A stretch of 64,000 bases of DNA from Aquilaria yunnanensis. Lineage: Eukaryota > Streptophyta > Magnoliopsida > Malvales > Thymelaeaceae. The notes beneath the pieces are model-generated. The model saw only the letters and a program-made list of their open reading frames with translations. It did not search any database and was not told the DNA's origin. Made by a program: the position numbers and the translations under genes. The stretch is from assembly GCA_039654915.1 (NCBI GenBank), contig CM077600.1:72611992-72675991 (forward strand), read 5' to 3'. Positions 25,201-37,901 of this stretch are shown piece after piece (within the stretch, counting starts at the first letter, position 1; each line of letters opens with the position of its first letter).

Positions 25201-27197
25201 CGCTGAGGGATATAGGCTCTTCCACACCCTAACCCAGGTTAGGTCATCTCATTCTCTTTTGTCCTTAGCCTTAACTCCTTCTAACTTGTAATACCTAATT
25301 CTATTTACAAAAAAAAACAAAAAATAAATAAATTCTGATCAAAATCTTTTAATAGTAAAGCTTAAAAATATGGAAGAGCTTGTAAAGGATATGAAAACAA
25401 GATATAACACAATTGCAAAACCCATAATCATATTGATAAGAACATTATCATGAATTTAAAAGCAATAACACCAATGTTTAGAAAAAAATACAAAGGATAA
25501 TAAAACAAAATATAGCCTTAAAAGAGAGATAAGTAATATGCAAGATCACTAATGATTAGAAAGAAACGAATACAAATGATATCAAAAATCAAAAAATGAG
25601 GAGAAGTAGTATATATACTTTGGTATAGGATTTTATGAGTGTGAGATGCAATAGAATATAGAGAGATAAGCTTTAAAGGAAAGTCATTATTTTGTAAAAT
25701 ATATTAATCTAAGTGTAATTAAATTTAAAAAATTATATATGGAAATTTTTTGTTTTAACTTGTATTTAATTCACATTATGGTTAGAATGTTTTTTTTATA
25801 GGAAGCGTCAATTGATTTTATAGATGAATCAAATGATCAGAGGCTACAATGCCCAATAAAGATGTGGTAAATTATCTGTCCGAAGAAGAAAGTCTTCACA
25901 AGAAAGAGCTTCTTGAGCAAGACAATGAGCTACTTGATTTGCATCCCTAAAGGTGTAAAGGACGTGACAGGGTTTCAATTTAGATAACCCCAACCTGAAG
26001 TCCAATTTAGAATGTTAACCATTACTAATTTGATAGGTTAATTAATGGAAAATCTCGCCACCTCAAAAAACATTGCTTAGATTTAGGTTAAAACATGAAA
26101 TAGTAGTTTTAACACCATAATTTTGGATTGAGTCAAATTTTGGTCAAAATTGGCAATAACATTGATTGGATATTTTAGTGATTATATTACAATCTAGGGA
26201 TAATTTTTCCATTTATAAAAAAAATTTAACACGACACCAATGACATTGCCAGGAATTTGAAATTGGTGGTGCGAAATCAGTCCATAATTTCTTATTAGTT
26301 GTTTGATGATTTTCACTTATTTTTTGTCTTTATTTGTTGTCATCTTTGACCACTAAATCGAACAAGAATTTCAATAAAATTCTCACAATATATAAGTTAA
26401 CCATATAGAGGATTTATCTTTGTAGAAGCAAAAAATAATTGCCAAATTTGCAAAGAAATTAATAAAGTATAGGACAGTGATGTAATTTTTCAAAAATTTT
26501 GTGAAGTATAATAAAAGAGTCAATTTACAATTCTCAGCAGAAGTTGAGGATTATCAAGTATATGAAAAAAGAGTTTGAGATGAATTTACAATAAGAAATG
26601 AACATTGTTGACTTTTGGCACAATTTACCTAGTAATAATATTTAGTATTTCTTCATCGTTATAATAATAATAATAAAATTTGTGATATATATTTTTTACA
26701 ATGTTTGTGATGTAGAAAAATAATTATAACCACTTAAACTTTTTGTTTACTAATTAGAAAGATAAAACATAATAGAGTACTAATATCATAAAAATGTGAT
26801 AATAAATTATGGCATGGAAATTATTTAAATATGTAAGGGAAAAACATACAATGTGGTGAAAAATTTTATATTATATGTTTTTTAATCAAGAAATGAATTT
26901 GACATTGAGCAGTAAAACTAGTCCATTAACTAAGGGCATTTTTTATCTTTCAAAAAGAATTTTTTTAAAGGTGTTTTTGTTCTACATAAAAGTTGAATAA
27001 AAATTTAAATAAATTTAAACATTATGTGCTCTCCTAGAGTTCTACTTTTACTTATTATGTATTACAAGTAAATTGTTCTAACATTGTTGGGAATATAAAA
27101 ATGTTCTATATAAATGTTTACAAATAAAATAAACTAATTTGATAACATTAGTAGTTTTGTTTTGTAAATATATATTTACCATATACCTTATAATTTA
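25201..27197. other. AT-rich intergenic sequence
   Basis: No gene or defined element seen. Confidence 0.4.
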
Positions 27198-27488
27198 CTC
27201 CCTCCATCCCAATCTAAATTGAACGTATTTCTTTTTGGGATGTCCCAAAAGGTTGAAACGTTTCCTCTTTTTGAAAAGTTTAAACAATTAAATTGTCCTT
27301 TTACACAAAACTCAATAAAGACTCTTTTTTTAATCTCCACTCAATCTCTCACTGTACAAAACTCAAAAAAGAATCTTTTCTTTTTTAATCATTATTTAAA
27401 CTTTCACTACATAAAAAATAACACAAATTACATATACCTTAATCTTCGTACCCAGAGAAATGTTTTAAGTAAATTGGGACGGAGGGTG
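27198..27488 (+). mobile_element. Stowaway-like MITE, family B copy 1 (291 bp)
   Basis: The left terminus CTCCCTCCATCCCAATCTAA and right terminus ATTGGGACGGAGGGTG are inverted repeats flanked by TA (27196-27197, 27489-27490). Internal landmarks TTTAAACAATTAAAT, AATAAAGACTCTTTTTT and TAAGGTGTATGTAATTTGTG (as its complement) are shared with 44214-44505. Confidence 0.92.
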
Positions 27489-28440
27489 TATTTTTTTTCT
27501 AGATTGTTAAGGGTGCCGCCACACCTTCCCGCACCTTTAACTATGCCACTGCATGGCATTCTATAGTAGGCTCTAATGAATTGCACAATTACAAAAATCT
27601 CCTTTTCTTTCCCTTTGTAATAATATAATAGATTAGAAATATTTACTTAAAAGGAATTGGTATCAAATTTGAATTTTCCTTTAAGAGCAAAATTACCATC
27701 TACATAACAAAAATAGGCAAATTTGCCAGTTGCATTAAAATGGCTGTCAAGTAAAAGGGGAAATAACTATTGTGGTCATTGGTTCTTCGTGTTTCTTCCA
27801 GATGATTATGCCATCTCTTCACCATTTGCTCGGCCTGGTTATATAGCTCACCCAATGGGTTGTAATGCTCTAAGCTGCCATAAATTTCCTAGTTTTTGAA
27901 TTCACTGGCCCTTTAGGAAGACGGGAAGGAGAACATCTTCTCATCAATGAAATCAAAGAGTTCTTGCTTTATGGGACCCACCTAGCTTAGCCTACAATTG
28001 AAAGCAGCATGCAAAAGATCATCCAAGAAATTGTTGAGTCCATTCTAGAAAGTGATATCTTTGCTAATATGAGAAAGGTAAGGAAGGGGCGAAGATGATG
28101 ACATGATCAGATGGGCAAAGAGCACTTCCATAATTAATGATGGCCATAGTGTACTTGCATCATTTCAGGTTGGAAACCAAGGGGTGAAGATGATGACATG
28201 ATCAAATGGGCAAAGGGAACTAGTAGAGGAAACATAAAGAACCAATGATCAAATTTGTTATTTTTCCCATTCATTTGATAGACACTTAACAGACAAGTGG
28301 CACATTTGTCCATTTTTGTAACATTGATGTTAATGTTCCACTCGAGAAAAAGTTTGGTATGAAATTTGGTAACCGAGAACATTGGTCTTAAATCCACCAT
28401 TTTTGATGCTTTCTAGTAGTATATGAGGTTTTGATGACCT
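27489..28440. other. Unidentified low-copy sequence with a short direct repeat
   Basis: A phrase GAAGATGATGACATGATCA occurs at 28091 and 28186 (95 bp apart). An 88-codon minus-strand open stretch (28400-28134) runs across it but shows no domain I recognise. Confidence 0.35.
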
Positions 28441-30250
28441 GTACATTGTAGCGGGTATTTTTTTCAATAAATTTAGCATTAAAAAATTTTAATAATAAGC
28501 AATTAAAAATTGCTCACCGTAAATTCATATTAATCAATTAAAATCTTACTTTATTTCAGCTTTGAGTTGTATATTATATTCTTATCATTAAAATAATTAA
28601 TTATGATCAAAACATGACACTATGGAACAAAACATTGTATGTGCTTAAAAACAATGAATATTTCTTTTGTTGTTAAAAATCAATTTCCTAAAAATTCCAT
28701 CTCTTATTAATTCAAACTCCAATTTTTAATATCAATGAAAAATTTATTCAGAGAAAAATTTACTTTTAATTTCAGCAATTATGAACCAAATTATTTTATT
28801 AAACCATTGGCCTTGAATTAAATAATTGATATTACAAAACTGAATCATCAATAATGAAAAAATGACTGAAACATAAAATTTTGTTTAGCTTATGTTAATT
28901 AACTAATGGTTTAACTATTAACTTAATAAAGAAAAGGAGAAAAGAAAAAATTAACTAAAACTGAATAAACCAAAATGATAGTCAAAAGTAGGCAACTTTT
29001 AATGATTAAAGTTTCATTTTATAAAACAATAATAAAGAAAGATGACAAAAAAGTGTTTGGACCAAGACAAAAAAAGGAAAAATTTTAGGTATTAAGAGTT
29101 TAATAATTGACTTAATAAAGTTTAAAAAAATGATTTAACTTAAAAATAAACAAATTATGGTGACCAACTTCTTACTTTAGAATATAGTACATAAAAAACA
29201 ACAAAAAAAGTTTGGGGACCAAGACAGCAAATAGAAACAATCTAGTTAAATAGTTATTGAATTTGGGTACCAAAATGGAACACGTACGAAACTTAGATAC
29301 CAACTTGGGAAAGAGTAGAGTTTAAGGGAATGAAATCAAGTTTCAACCAAAACAAAATGTGAAATAGTCTAAAACTAAGAAATTGCAACACATGTTCTAA
29401 AAAAGGGGAGCGCCTTGTGAAAAGATAATTGAATTTACAAAAGAGTCAATCGCGTAAGAGAAAAGTATAAAAAAAAAAGCTCTTTTCATCGACAATGAAA
29501 TTCATTGTAAATGAATAGTAAAAATGTTGCTCTCTTTTATAAGCAAGTGAGGTATAGGCAGACACACGTGTTGCACTGGGTACATTTTGCAGCAACATTA
29601 ACTATAATGTAATCTATATAAGTCATTAATGGAATAATATAAAAAGATAAGACCTACCTTGACATTAAATAAAATCTGAGTATAGATAACTGTAAACACA
29701 CAGAATAATCAACTAAAATTGTGTTTAGATATTGTCAAAAAGGTATTAAAGATAACAAACAAAAAATGATCAAAACAATTTTATTAACCAATTCAAATGA
29801 AACCATGAGGAGAGAAAAAAAAATTTAATTATTAATGAATCAGTGATAAAAAGAAACCTTTTAAGAATTAAGCACACATACATACTGCAAATGGTGCACT
29901 ATTTTAATTAATCAAAGCTTTGAATCAAACCTTGTAAATACTCGTGTCCTATGCAAATTGTGCATCTGTTTCAATTAGTCAAAACTTTGAATCTAACATA
30001 TCTAACTAAATCTTTGAATAAAACCATGTAAAAGAAAAAGCTCTTGGTATTTATTATGGTTAATAATAGCATGTCTCTCATTTCCCTTTAAGGTTTTATC
30101 ATTTTAAATTTAAACGAATCATCCAAATCTCATTTTTTTTTTCTAAAAGTTTCCAACAAATTGCAAAAGTTGGAGATCATTATGACAAAATTGTTATATT
30201 CAGGGGCCAAGATAGGGATTTGACTATTCCCCTGATAAAGCAAAATAAAA
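28441..30250. other. AT-rich intergenic sequence
   Basis: About 1.8 kb of A/T-rich DNA with no gene, RNA or repeat that I can support. Confidence 0.4.
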
Positions 30251-31475
30251 TGGGTAAATTACACCCGTGACCCCTAATCTTTTATTATTGTCCTATTTTA
30301 GACCATAACATCAAACATCGCATAAGACGTCCATAACCTTAATTTTTTATTCTAGTTTAGACATTTAGAGGATTGAAAGTGTTAAAAATAATAAAACTTG
30401 ACACATGGCATGCCAACTTGGAGCAATTGCCCATGTGGCACAATGAATAACTAGCTATAGATGCCCGAAATTGGTCACATTAGAAATTTAGGGCCTATAT
30501 GAGGTTAGCCCACATTTCTCCTTTCTCCTCCCTCCCTCGCCACCTCCGACCTCAACCTCATCCACTGCTCATCTTCCCCTTATTCCTTGTTTCACTGCAA
30601 GCCCTCCTTTTTTTGCCACAAGGCTGCCATCCCTTAGTGTAACCCATCGCTGATTGCAAAAATCATGAGGTTTGGAGAACTAAATCAGAGATGGGCCTAG
30701 GAGATTTGCAAAGGCAAGAGAGCACACGAAAATTGAATGCCTTGGTATTCCCACCTCAATTGCTCACCTTCCATGGCTGCCATCACCACTTCCTTCTCCT
30801 TTTTCCTTTTCCTAGTCATCACTTCTAGCCTAATCACCTTCTATGGTACGCGGGAGGCGGGATGAAGAAAGTGAGAAATCAGCGGATGAGGGGGAGGAGG
30901 GGGGAAGGAGTGGTGGCTATGGAGGATGTTACAGCAGCAGTAGATCAATAGCTGGATAGTAAGGACGGTTCGCGAATTGCTCTTCCCTCCAATTTGTGTC
31001 GTCAACAACATAGAGGGGTGACAAACGGGGCGATAAGAGGAATAGTGTGATTGATGAAATCTTGCCAGATTGATGGTTGTAATTAGACACCGAATTAATG
31101 GAGAGGGATTAACGGATGAGGGAGCAAGGGAACCAGGGGAGGAGAGGAAAGGGGGAACGAAAGGAGGAAAAGAGGCAGATGTGGGCTAACCTTGTATAGG
31201 TCCTAAATTTCTTCATTTTTTGTAACTTAGGCCCTAAATTTCTAATGTAGCTAATTTCAGGCATATATAGTTGGTGATTCATTGTGCGATATGGCCAATT
31301 GCCTCAAGTTGGCATGCCATGTATCAAGTTCCATTATTCTTAACACTTTTCATCCTCCAAATGTCTAAAATGGAATAAAAATTTAATGTTGAGGACGTCT
31401 CATGCGAGGTTTTGAGGTTAAGGTCAAAAATAGGACAATAATAAAAGGTACGCACGAACTTGCCATAAATTGGAG
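30251..31475. mobile_element. Foldback/MULE-like element with ~270-bp terminal inverted repeats
   Basis: The left arm (30251-30520) and right arm (about 31190-31475) are inverted copies at roughly 80% by eye. Paired blocks include TTTTATTATTGTCCTATTTT, ACATGGCATGCCAACTTG, ACATTAGAAATTTAGGGCCT and GGTTAGCCCACAT, each found in inverse on the right. The arms extend further as a CT-rich tract on the left facing a GA-rich tract on the right. About 600 bp of more GC-rich DNA lies between them. No transposase and no exact target duplication were found; the outer ends are approximate. Confidence 0.78.
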
Positions 31476-32674
31476 AAATATATGTTCAATCCTTGTATTG
31501 TTAGTTTTGATAACTAATAGTCACTAAACTTTATTATCTGCCGATCTTACCACCTCCAACAGACAATCTTTACCTTGACTTGCTTTTGGTGATGAAACAT
31601 TGACCTCCCAAGGCCCCAACACAGAGTTAGCCATATGCCCTAGTTTGCCCACATCAAGCATTATCTCCTGTCACTTCTTTGTACTACATGTAGCCTTTTC
31701 TGCTGCCTCATCAACTAGCTCCCCCTTGCCTTGCCTCCTTTCCCTGTTGATAGCTGGAAACAACTTCCTCCACAAGTCCATCATTCAGATCCGGAGCATC
31801 TTCCTCTTTCTTCTTTCTTTTATTAAGGATGAGGGCATGTTGAACTGGGGCAGATTCTGAATTTGCTACCTTGCTAACATTTCTCCAATTGGAACTTGAT
31901 GGTGATGACCTCCCCTGCCCTGCTCATCTTTTTGCATCTCCACCTGACATTCACTTTGCCCAATTGTTCAATAAGGACACTCAGAGCCAATCTCCATATT
32001 GACCACCTATGCCACTCATGCCTTCAACCTCACAATCCTTATCAACATGGCCTAGCTTCTCATAAATAAAGTAGAAGTGTTGCAAGTGTTCATAGCACAA
32101 ACTAGACAAAAGTTTCTTTTCCCTCCTTTATATTGTGCACAAACCCTTGTGGAAGAGACTTGCAAACATCCACCTCCACATGAAACCAAAGGAATCTGCT
32201 ACTAGGCCTACCATCATTTCCCTTATCAACTTGCATCACGTTCCTTATCCTCTTCATGATATCAACTTTCATTAGGTTGAATTGGAGATTGTAAGCCTGC
32301 ACCCAAAACACAGCATGGAAAAGTTCAATTTCTCTAAAGAATACCTTCCTCACCGATCTCTTTAAGCAATAGGACATGTTTGTCACACATCCAAGGGAAG
32401 CCCTCCAAAACATGTCTCCCTTGGAAAAGAATGTAAATAGAAACCTATTGTAGTCAAGCGCATTCGCCTCCACTCCCTTGGCTGGCCTCTATATTGATTT
32501 CATAGTGCCAATAAATGCATAATTATTGAAGGGGCGAATCATCCACAAAAAGCCCACAAGAAAGAATTTATTCGATTCCTCTTAGTCTTCAAGTCCATCT
32601 TCCCTTAGATCCAAGTTGCACCATTCCTCCTCCGTTAGCACTAGGTTTTTCCAAGACTTTTGCAACACCTCCAT
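31476..32674 (-). pseudogene. LINE ORF1 (DUF4283 plus zinc-knuckle type), broken
   Basis: The ATG at 32674 opens MEVLQKSWKNLVLTEEEWCN. A DUF4283-like RNA-binding domain follows: NRFLFTFFSKGDMFWRASLG, ELFHAVFWVQAYNLQFNLM, then NDGRPSSRFLWFHVEVDVCK and SLPQGFVHN. A degraded zf-CCHC_4 knuckle comes next (HFYFIYEKLGHVDKDC, in which the first cysteines are replaced by F/Y). This is the order found in plant L1 ORF1 proteins. At least two stops lie in the N-terminal part and one after the knuckle. The downstream end stops at the right arm of the foldback element, so ORF2 is missing. Confidence 0.82.
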
Positions 32675-33018
32675 CGCACCCACGATTCAAGCTCACACAC
32701 TTACTCACCAATGCACTAACCCGACATCGACACCGAGCGACTGCCGACCTTCACAAAAAGAGACTTCCTACTTCCATTGAGAGAGACTTTGCCCAGCATA
32801 CATTACTCTTTGTTAGTCTTCACGCTATCTCATGAAAGAAGGTGAAAGGGATTTTCTCTGTAGATCAATAGTGAAATCACTGTTCATAAACAGTACCACC
32901 ACCGACGTAGTTTTTTTTAATATTTTTTTGCTTTCCCTGATTTTATGGTAAAATCCTTGTTTTGGTCCCTGAATATTTCACATCTGCCATATACTTAACC
33001 CTACTTAACAAAAAGGAT
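32675..33018. other. Probable LINE 5' leader and short intergenic sequence
   Basis: On the minus strand this lies directly upstream of the LINE ORF1 start and would be its 5' untranslated region. No further features recognised. Confidence 0.4.
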
Positions 33019-33458
33019 TGAGTACAATTTGTCTCTTGAGGTTTAGGTAAAATTACACTTTTTCCCTTCATATTTAAAAAATACACTTTACCCTCTGCAT
33101 TTTTAATACAGTTCAACAGTAATTTCTGAAATCTTAATTTAGATTGTACAGTTGTTATATTCAAGTAATTTCAATTGCATAGTACTTTTTTTACAATTAA
33201 TTGATATTTTAAAAATACTATTTTAAAAGCTAAAAGAAATATATAAAGATAAATTGATAATTTAAAATGTCCATTAATTATAAAAAAATACTATAAAGAT
33301 TGAAATTATTGAAAGACAACTACTGCAATATCTAAATTAAGATTTTAAAAGTTATTGTCAGACTGTACTAAAAGAACAGAGGGAAAAGTGTAGATTTCTG
33401 AAATAAGATGAGTAAATTGTAATTTCACCTAAACATTAGGGGGTAAATTGTAATTATG
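33019..33458. mobile_element. Palindromic MITE, family M-short copy 1
   Basis: The left arm (AGTACAATTTGTCTC, GGTTTAGGTAAAATTACA) is repeated in inverse on the right (TAATTTCACCTAAAC, GGGTAAATTGTAATTA). The internal phrases AAATTATTGAAAGACAACTA and GTTATTGTCAGACTGT are shared with copies at 43538 and 59473 and, more loosely, with the longer elements at 56488 and 62937. Ends are accurate to about 10 bp. Confidence 0.72.
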
Positions 33459-34270
33459 CCTAAACCAAACTAACCTCTCCGATTTGACACTGTGCGCTTC
33501 TCGAACTGCACCACGTGTAGCATTAGTAACTGCTGGAATATGCGAATATTGGGCAGCTAGCGCCTAGCTCATTTTGTTTCATTTTTGTTTCTTTTTCTTT
33601 TAGTGTTTTTCTGGGTCAAAATAAAGTTTGTTGCCCAAAAGAGAAAAAAAAACAAAAAGATGCAATACCGACTTGAGCCGTGGTCGTTTGGAGCGGAAAA
33701 GTTTGGGAAATAACAAAAGAGAACACTTTATATATTTAATAATCAGTTAAATAAATTTTTTCCGTCCCAAAAAAAAAATTATAAAGATTATCGATTTTTA
33801 AAAAAATGTTTGATAATTACTTTCTAAACTTCCTTAACTATAAAATTTTAATTGATATATATATTAACAGAATTATTATTATATATCAATCACTGTAACT
33901 CAATTTTTTTTTTCTAAAAACATCGGGACCAAAAACTTCCACAAGTGAAGAAAGGGAAATTTTTTTTTTCTATTCTGTTTTTATTTTTCCAACTACTACA
34001 CGTGAAGCAGAAGCAAAGAAAAGAAAGAAATTTGACCTATTTTTTTTTTCTTTTTTCTTTTTTGTTTCCTTTCATTTCTGAACAAATGGGAAATGGCTGC
34101 TTCTCGTCACTGTACCACATCCGCACACCAACACCGCTAAGTTCCTGCTTGCGAACGACCAAACATATTTCACTATTTAGCTGCCAAAAACCAGAGAAGA
34201 GGAGACCAGAACCAATCCGGATTCCGACAGCCGCCAGAAAAAGCAGGCAAAGTCAGCCGTGCAACAGAAA
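33459..34270 (+). promoter_or_regulatory. Upstream region and 5' leader of the ACR9-like gene
   Basis: AT-rich promoter-side DNA (TATATATATT near 33860) is followed by a strongly pyrimidine-rich leader (33950-34090). The start codon context AAAATGGG at 34269-34276 suits a plant start. The exact transcription start cannot be fixed from sequence. Confidence 0.45.
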
Positions 34271-37200
34271 ATGGGAATTCTGTACGATGACGTCGTGATC
34301 ATCCGGCAATCCGAGAAAGAAGAGGACCCAAGTGTTGTGATCACTGTAAATTGCCCTGATAAAACTGGACTTGGCTGTGATTTGTGTCGAATATTACTCT
34401 TCTTTGGCTTGAGCATTGTTAGGGGAGGTGAGCTTTGAAATTTCCTCTTTTGTTCTTTTACTTTTTGGTTTGAGCTGGTGTTCTTGTTTTGATTTTGGGC
34501 AAAAGCGTTTCTGTCTTTGTTTGAGTTTGATTTGATTTTGAGCATCTTAGGTGAAGATTTTCTGGTTTCTGTTGACTTTATAGCTTTCCCTGGTTTTTCG
34601 CTTAAGTATTGATGCTTTCATTTGAAGCAAAAGGGTTCCTAGGGCTTTCCGTTTTCGATTTGGTTTCAAACATTTTTAGGTGAAAATTTTCCTGCTTCCT
34701 TTACGTTTTCCCGGTCTGAGTTTTCAATTGAAGACGTTTCCTTTAATTTTGAGCAAAAGCGTTCTTGGCAAGTTGAGAGTTTGATTAGATTCTCTGTTGT
34801 ATCGTCTCCTTTGTTTTTGGATCTTTGAAGATATATCCACAGATGGGAAGTGGTGCTACATAGTCCTCTGGGTGGTTTGCAAGTCAAACACAACAAGATG
34901 GGATTCATCTAGATGGGAATTGCTGAAGAAGAGATTGGTTGAGGCTTGCCCTCCTTGCTCTTCTGCTTCCGGCATCTCATACTACGGGTCAGAATTGCAG
35001 CCACCAAAGCCTCCGGATGTGTTCCTCCTCAAACTTTGCTGTTATGATAGGAAGGGGCTATTACATGGTATATGTCTACTACCTATCTACCTACCTATCT
35101 ATCTAATCTATCTTTTTTTTTTTTTGGCACTCGGAATAATTACTACAAGGTATATGGTGTAAGAAGATATATTTATAGTATTTGGGACAAGGAAAATACC
35201 TGCTTTTTCTGTTTAATGGCATTGTTTGGGATTGGGGAGAGAGCGAAGGGATTCAAACCCAGGCGGTCTCAGGGCCGCATGTCGCCTTTGCCACCTGAGC
35301 TGGCTGGCGGGCACTATCTAATCTATCTTGAACCTGCTAACTAGGCTACCACTTTTGTTTAGTGTCTGGTTCTACTTCTGAACGATTTCTTAAGGCAGCA
35401 ACGGACTAGGTGAGAATGCTGAGTGAATATCTCATAACTTAATAGATGCTTCATGATAACAAAAGGAACGTAGAAAAGAAAGAAACTGCTTAGTCGCTGA
35501 CTACAAGTTCTCGTTTCCTGTATGTTTTTTTTATACTTATCTGGATTTTGTGTGATTAGATCGAGACATTAGCGTCAAATTCAGTACTCATAGAGACTCA
35601 CAGTATCTGTTTCTTATGCCTTGGTAGCACGTAATTTTATTTAATTGGAGTTGTATCTCTGGTGAATTTGGCGGTTATTTCTTTTGGCAGATGTCACTGA
35701 AGTTCTCTGTAAGCTTGAGCTCATTATTAAGAAGGTGAAAGTATCTACTACTCCAGATGGGAAAGTGGTGGACTTATTCTTCATTACAGACACCAGGTCT
35801 AGCTTCCTTTATTATGGTCTTTTAGAGTGTAACACATTTACTTGTTATCTCAGTACTAAGCTAAAGCTAACATTATTTTCCTAAAAGACAAATGCATAAC
35901 ATAATATTTTTTAAGCAGAGGGCTATAAAATTTTTTGTCAATCTACAACCTGTTGTACAGGTATAAAGTAGTCTGAGTTGGACAGCTACAATTTGATTAT
36001 GGAGACAAGAGTGTTTAATTGCCAGAATGCAACTTAAGTTGGTGGATTTCCTTTGTCGTTTCTGCCTCTTTTGGCAATTTGATCTTCTCTACACTGAGTT
36101 TTTGGGGGGAAAAACACAGATTTCAGATTTTTCTTTTAAAAGAAAGCAATACTGATTGTTGAGTGGCAAAGAGACCTTGAGGAGGAAATTTTTGGTTTTC
36201 TTCTTAATGATAAAATAATATTGATTGCTCATTTGCGGTTTGATTTTATATAGGGAACTATTGCATACAAAGAAAAGACAGGAGGAGACCTACAGAGCCT
36301 TAGTAGATACTGCGTGGGACTCTATGATAAGTTGTGACATAGAAAAAGTTGGCCCTGAAATTGCTGCTTGTTCTCAGGCATCTCCATTTCTTCCTTCTGT
36401 AATAACCGAAGATATTTTTAGTTCGGAGAGGTCCAGTGGAGTTCCAAGTTTAGCTTTCCCTCCAAATAGTGTTTCCATCCAAATGGACAACTCTCTCAGT
36501 CCTGCTCACACGCTAGTCCAGATTGGTTGCCAAGATCACAAGGGTCTGCTTTATGATATAATGAGAACCCTAAAGGATTATAATATTCAGGTAACTAATA
36601 ATAGTAGTACAGTTGTGCACAGATTAGCAGCACCTTTTGCTGTAATAATATTTCATTAAATTATTGAGTTATTTGAAACCCGTACAATCTAATGGCTTTT
36701 ATTATATTTATGTTGCTAAAATGTGGATAGACCATAGGCCTAGTTGATCTGCCATTTTTTTCACTGCATGCAAAATCATTGCAATGACTAGTAGAACTTT
36801 TGCATTCTTGTCTTGCTACTCCCTCTTGATTTTGAAAGGCAGTCTTTTGTTTTGCTTGCTGGAGCAAAGGTTTATCGATGATAACTTTGTGATGCCGTTG
36901 AAAGCTGATTGTTTATAATGATGCCCAAGGTTTGTGTTGTAACCAGATCTCTTATGGGCGTTTCTCTCTAAAGCAAGGAAGAAGGTGCGAGATTGACTTG
37001 TTCATCATGCAGTCAGATGGAAAGAAGATAGTTGACCCTAGCAAGCAGAATGCTTTATCATCACGGCTAAGGATGGAACTGCTCCAGCCACTGAGGGTGG
37101 CTGTGGTGAGCAGGGGCCCTGATACAGAGCTTTTGGTTGCAAATCCTGTGGAGTTATCTGGAAAGGGACGTCCTATTGTATTTTATGATATCACCCTTGC

Positions 37201-37696
37201 TCTGAAGATTCTGAAAATCTGTATTTTCTCGGTACTTTCTTTTCTCCTTAACTAAAGAGTGCATTATAGCCTGCGCTTACTTGCTCATTGTTTACTTTTC
37301 TTTTCTAGAGTGAATGCCTATATTTGGTCATCCAAATTTAACTGTTTCTGGCAAGTCCATACTTCTGATCGAGTAGATTAGGATCAAAGTAGTATGTCTC
37401 ATGTGAAGCATGCATTCACTATTAACTGAATTATCACTATCAATATACTTCTATCTGAACTCAATGCCGCTTACATGTACACAACCAAGAAAATCAATGG
37501 ATGACTCTTGGGTTCCTTTTGCGGATTGGAAAAGCTAACTTTTTCTATTTTTTGCCAGGCTGAGATAGGGAGGCACATGATTGGAGATCGAGAATTTGAA
37601 GTTTACAGAGTTCTACTGCATGAAAAGGATAGTTTATCGATACCCAGAGGCAAGGTTGAGGAGAGAGTTTGGAAGATGTTGATGGGTTGGGAGTAA
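34271..37696 (+). CDS. ACR9: ACT domain-repeat protein, ACR9-like (six exons)
   Basis: The exons are 34271-34427, 34831-35067, 35691-35796, 36254-36590, 36947-37231 and 37559-37696. All introns are GT-AG. The joined frame is 1260 nt, giving 419 residues and a stop at 37694-37696. Four ACT-type modules are visible. Residues ~20-95 hold VNCPDKTGLGCDLCRILLFF and STDGKWCYIV. Residues ~117-190 hold FLLKLCCYDRKGLLHDVTEV and STTPDGKVVDLFFITDTREL. Residues ~254-330 hold QIGCQDHKGLLYDIMRTLKD. Residues ~335-415 hold RGPDTELLVANPVELSGKGR. Length and order fit the plant ACR9/ACR10 class, cytosolic proteins proposed to sense amino acids and related to the regulatory end of bacterial GlnD; the ligand is not known. 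The protein ends in KMLMGWE. No break was found. The choice of ACR9 over ACR10 is by memory of the family and is less certain than the family itself. Confidence 0.93.
35114..35313 (-). mobile_element. tRNA-derived SINE in intron 2 of the ACR9-like gene
   Basis: A perfect 15-bp direct repeat CTATCTAATCTATCT (35099-35113 and 35314-35328) flanks the insert. On the minus strand the head carries an A-box-like CTCAGGTGGCAAAGG and a B-box-like GGTTTGAATCC, the internal RNA polymerase III promoter of a tRNA. The other end is a poly(A) tail, seen as poly(T) on the plus strand at 35112-35125. The 200-bp length, orientation and features all agree with one retroposition event. It lies about 45 bp after the intron 2 donor. 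Confidence 0.92.
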
Positions 37697-37901
37697 GCAT
37701 TAATCCCAGCATTGCTTGTCACCAGACAGTGATGCTTGTGTACAGCCTACTTTTACACTGCATTTAGATGTATGTTGCCAGTGATATGTTCAATTTCATC
37801 TTCCCACATGCACTGCCTTCAGACTAACAACGCAGTATGAAAGAAAAGGAGTAGAGCAATACGTGGTAACATATCTTGCAACAGATTTTGTCTCCAGTTC
37901 A
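37697..37901 (+). other. 3' flank of the ACR9-like gene
   Basis: Likely 3' untranslated region. No strong AATAAA signal was found. Confidence 0.4.

Noticed and set aside
32943..33164. 73-codon open frame on the minus strand
   Set aside because: It lies mostly in the arm of a palindromic MITE and has no domain.
33945..34298. 117-codon open frame overlapping the ACR9 start
   Set aside because: It is a different frame through the pyrimidine-rich leader and first exon. The spliced ACR9 frame accounts for the region.
35250..35310. tRNA-like A and B boxes on the minus strand
   Set aside because: The boxes belong to the head of a SINE, shown by the poly(A) tail and the 15-bp target duplication. 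No cloverleaf for a functional tRNA is supported.
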